DNA from: Flavobacteriales bacterium
GTDB taxonomy: Bacteria > Bacteroidota > Bacteroidia > Flavobacteriales > BACL11
Assembly (NCBI GenBank): GCA_002683775.1
Contig: NYTT01000089.1
Span: 1-16,147, forward strand
Reading direction: 5' to 3'
Length of the DNA stretch: 16,147 bases
In this document: piece by piece, positions 14,893-16,147 of the stretch
How the letters are laid out: each line of letters opens with the position of its first letter
How positions within the stretch are numbered: position 1 is the stretch's first letter
Notes under the pieces: generated by a model
What the model was told of the DNA's origin: nothing
Databases searched by the model: none
The model's input: the letters and a program-made list of their open reading frames with translations, nothing else
Program-made: the position numbers and the translations under genes

Positions 14893-15351
14893 TTACTTTT
14901 CTATGATAGTTGCGGTACCACCTGCCTTTTCTATAGAGAGCTTAGCTGATGCTGAAAAAGCATCTGCCTCAATATTAATTTTAACAGTAAGGTTCCCTCT
15001 TCCTAAAATCTTAACTAAATCATTTTTCTGAACAAGTCCATTATTCATTAAATCTTTTTTTACAATACTTGATTTTAGCTTTTTAGAGTTAACTAAGGAT
15101 TCTATAGTATCAATATTAACGCCATTATATTCAACACGATTTGGTGAAGTAAATCCAAATTTAGGAACTCTTCTTTGTAATGGTTGCTGACCACCTTCAA
15201 AGCCTATTTTTCGTGAATATCCAGAACGTGATTTTGCACCTTTATGTCCTCGTGTTGAAGTACCACCTTTTTTAGAACCTTCTCCTCTTCCAACAGCTCT
15301 CTTTTTATTTTTTATAGAACCTTCAACAGGTTTTAAATTTTGTAATTCCAT
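14893..15351 (-). CDS. rplO: Ribosomal protein uL15
   Basis: A 152-residue large-subunit protein. The glycine- and basic-rich N-terminal extension (KRAVGRGEGSKKGGTSTRGHKG and SRSGYSRKIGFEGGQQPLQRR, in two stretches) threads into 23S rRNA. The C-terminal globular domain (about 70-152) ends in AKLSIEKAGGTATIIEK. It lies 7 nt after rpmD and 1 nt before secY. Confidence 0.97.
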   Translation of the reverse strand: MELQNLKPVEGSIKNKKRAVGRGEGSKKGGTSTRGHKGAKSRSGYSRKIGFEGGQQPLQRRVPKFGFTSPNRVEYNGVNIDTIESLVNSKKLKSSIVKKDLMNNGLVQKNDLVKILGRGNLTVKINIEADAFSASAKLSIEKAGGTATIIEK

Positions 15352-15358
15352 ATCAATA

Positions 15359-15535
15359 TTATTTTACTACATTTATTAAATGAGAAACTTTGTTTACCAT
15401 TCCTAATATTTGTGGAGTTGCATTATGTTCAACAACTGCATTCATTTTTCTAAGTCCCAAAGCATCTAAAGTTCTTCTCTGATCTTTAGGCCTTCCAATT
15501 CTACTCCTAACTTGTTTTATTTTAATCTTGTCCAT
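15359..15535 (-). CDS. rpmD: Ribosomal protein uL30
   Basis: A 58-residue protein found by translating the gap between rpsE and rplO. It reads MDKIKIKQVRSRIGRPKDQ, then RRTLDALGLRKMNAVVEHN, and ends MVNKVSHLINVVK before TAA. The KIKQVRSRIG and LGLRKMN motifs are diagnostic of L30. Length fits the bacterial form (58-60). Gaps are 7 nt on each side (rpsE upstream, rplO downstream). Confidence 0.96.
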   Translation of the reverse strand: MDKIKIKQVRSRIGRPKDQRRTLDALGLRKMNAVVEHNATPQILGMVNKVSHLINVVK

Positions 15536-15542
15536 TATATAA

Positions 15543-16067
15543 TTATCCGTTAAATACCTTATCCATTGTTACACCTCTTTGCATAGCTACAGTTCTTGGG
15601 TCTCTTAATTCAAGTAGTGCCTTTAGAGTAGCTTTAACTAAATTATGAGAATTTGCAGAACCTTTAGATTTTGCAAGAATATCTTTTACACCAGCACTTT
15701 CCAATACAGCACGCATTGCACCACCAGCTTTAACACCAGTACCATTTGAAGCAGGTTTAATTAATACAGAAGCACCTTTAAATTTAGCTACTTGTTCATG
15801 CGGAATGGTACCTTTATATATAGGAATCCTTACTAAATTTTTCTTAGCAGATTCAATACCTTTCTGTATAGCTGTAGCTACATCCTTAGATTTACCTAAT
15901 CCGATACCAACAACACTTTTTTCATCACCAACAACAACAATAGCTGAGAACCTAAAAGCTCTACCACCTTTTGTTACCTTAACAACTCTTTGGACTCCAA
16001 CAAGTCTATCTTTTAACTCAATGTCTCCAGAAATATTTACTCTTTTATTTTGTGCTAATTTTAACAT
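15543..16067 (-). CDS. rpsE: Ribosomal protein uS5
   Basis: A 174-residue small-subunit protein that helps mRNA entry and decoding fidelity. The N-terminal double-stranded RNA-binding-like domain has ELKDRLVGVQRVVKVTKGGRAFRFSAIVVVGD (22-53). The S5 C-terminal domain has GTGVKAGGAMRAVLESAGVKDILAKSKGS and ends RGVTMDKVFNG. The start MLKLAQNKRVN is shorter or different from the MYQKYKNVE start I recall for other flavobacteria, but no better upstream start exists before the rplR stop. It lies 11 nt after rplR. Confidence 0.97.
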   Translation of the reverse strand: MLKLAQNKRVNISGDIELKDRLVGVQRVVKVTKGGRAFRFSAIVVVGDEKSVVGIGLGKSKDVATAIQKGIESAKKNLVRIPIYKGTIPHEQVAKFKGASVLIKPASNGTGVKAGGAMRAVLESAGVKDILAKSKGSANSHNLVKATLKALLELRDPRTVAMQRGVTMDKVFNG

Positions 16068-16078
16068 ATATTAATTTC

Positions 16079-16147
16079 TTAAAATTTTAACCCTCCTTCA
16101 CGAGCCGATTCAGCAAGTGCTTTAACTCTACCGTGGTATAAAAAACC
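16079..16147 (-). CDS. rplR: Ribosomal protein uL18, C-terminal end (gene runs off the window)
   Basis: Only the last 22 codons are in the window. They read YHGRVKALAESAREGGLKF before TAA, which is the characteristic C-terminus of L18, the 5S rRNA-binding protein. Its position just upstream of rpsE agrees with spc-operon order. The rest of the gene lies beyond the right edge. Confidence 0.93.
   Translation of the reverse strand, partial: GFLYHGRVKALAESAREGGLKF

Noticed and set aside
15805..16074. 89-codon open frame antisense to rpsE
   Set aside because: Complement of a conserved ribosomal protein gene; no domain and no promoter.

Overview
The window is AT-rich (roughly 30% G+C by eye), standard-code bacterial DNA. 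It is almost certainly from a member of the Bacteroidota, most likely a marine-type Flavobacteriia. The ribosomal cluster (rplR-rpsE-rpmD-rplO-secY-map-infA-rpmJ-rpsM-rpsK-rpsD-rpoA-rplQ) runs straight into carA-eno-gltA, an order I know from flavobacteria. CarA, GltA, RpsD and the MarR protein read like flavobacterial proteins. Starts are preceded by A-rich leaders rather than GGAGG-type ribosome binding sites, as expected for this phylum. I ran no database search.

Layout. Positions 1-420 (+) hold the C-terminal end of a flavobacterial protein commonly labelled asparagine synthetase B-like. It converges, with overlapping stop codons, on a long-chain acyl-CoA ligase (417-2048, -). The ligase is divergent from a MarR-family regulator (2153-2581, +). 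A RhlE-type DEAD-box helicase follows (2632-3840, +). From 3895 to the right edge every gene is on the minus strand. Read in the direction of transcription, from the right, these are the end of rplR, rpsE, rpmD, rplO, secY, map, infA, rpmJ, rpsM, rpsK, rpsD, rpoA and rplQ (the spc/alpha ribosomal operon), then a strong intrinsic terminator-like hairpin, then carA, eno, gltA and a UbiD-family decarboxylase.

How the genes work together. The ribosomal block supplies 30S and 50S proteins, initiation factor IF-1, the RNA polymerase alpha subunit, the SecY translocon channel and methionine aminopeptidase. It is a single tightly packed transcription unit with gaps of 1-20 nt and one 8-nt overlap. 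The carA-eno-gltA-ubiD block is also tightly packed (8-nt overlap, then 27- and 12-nt gaps) and brings together carbamoyl-phosphate synthesis, glycolysis, TCA-cycle entry and a prenylated-FMN decarboxylase. The ligase/MarR pair looks like a fatty-acid activation gene with its local regulator.

Two genes too short for routine ORF calling were found by hand: rpmJ (38 codons) and rpmD (58 codons). There is no stretch over 300 bases without a gene, and I saw no tRNA, rRNA, insertion sequence, CRISPR array or phage remnant. This is mostly a core housekeeping region, and I do not find a convincing undescribed system in it. The points most worth a second look are the terminator hairpin ending 8 nt before carA, the long charged tail on ribosomal protein L17, the orphan UbiD-type decarboxylase, and the gammaproteobacterial-looking acyl-CoA ligase.
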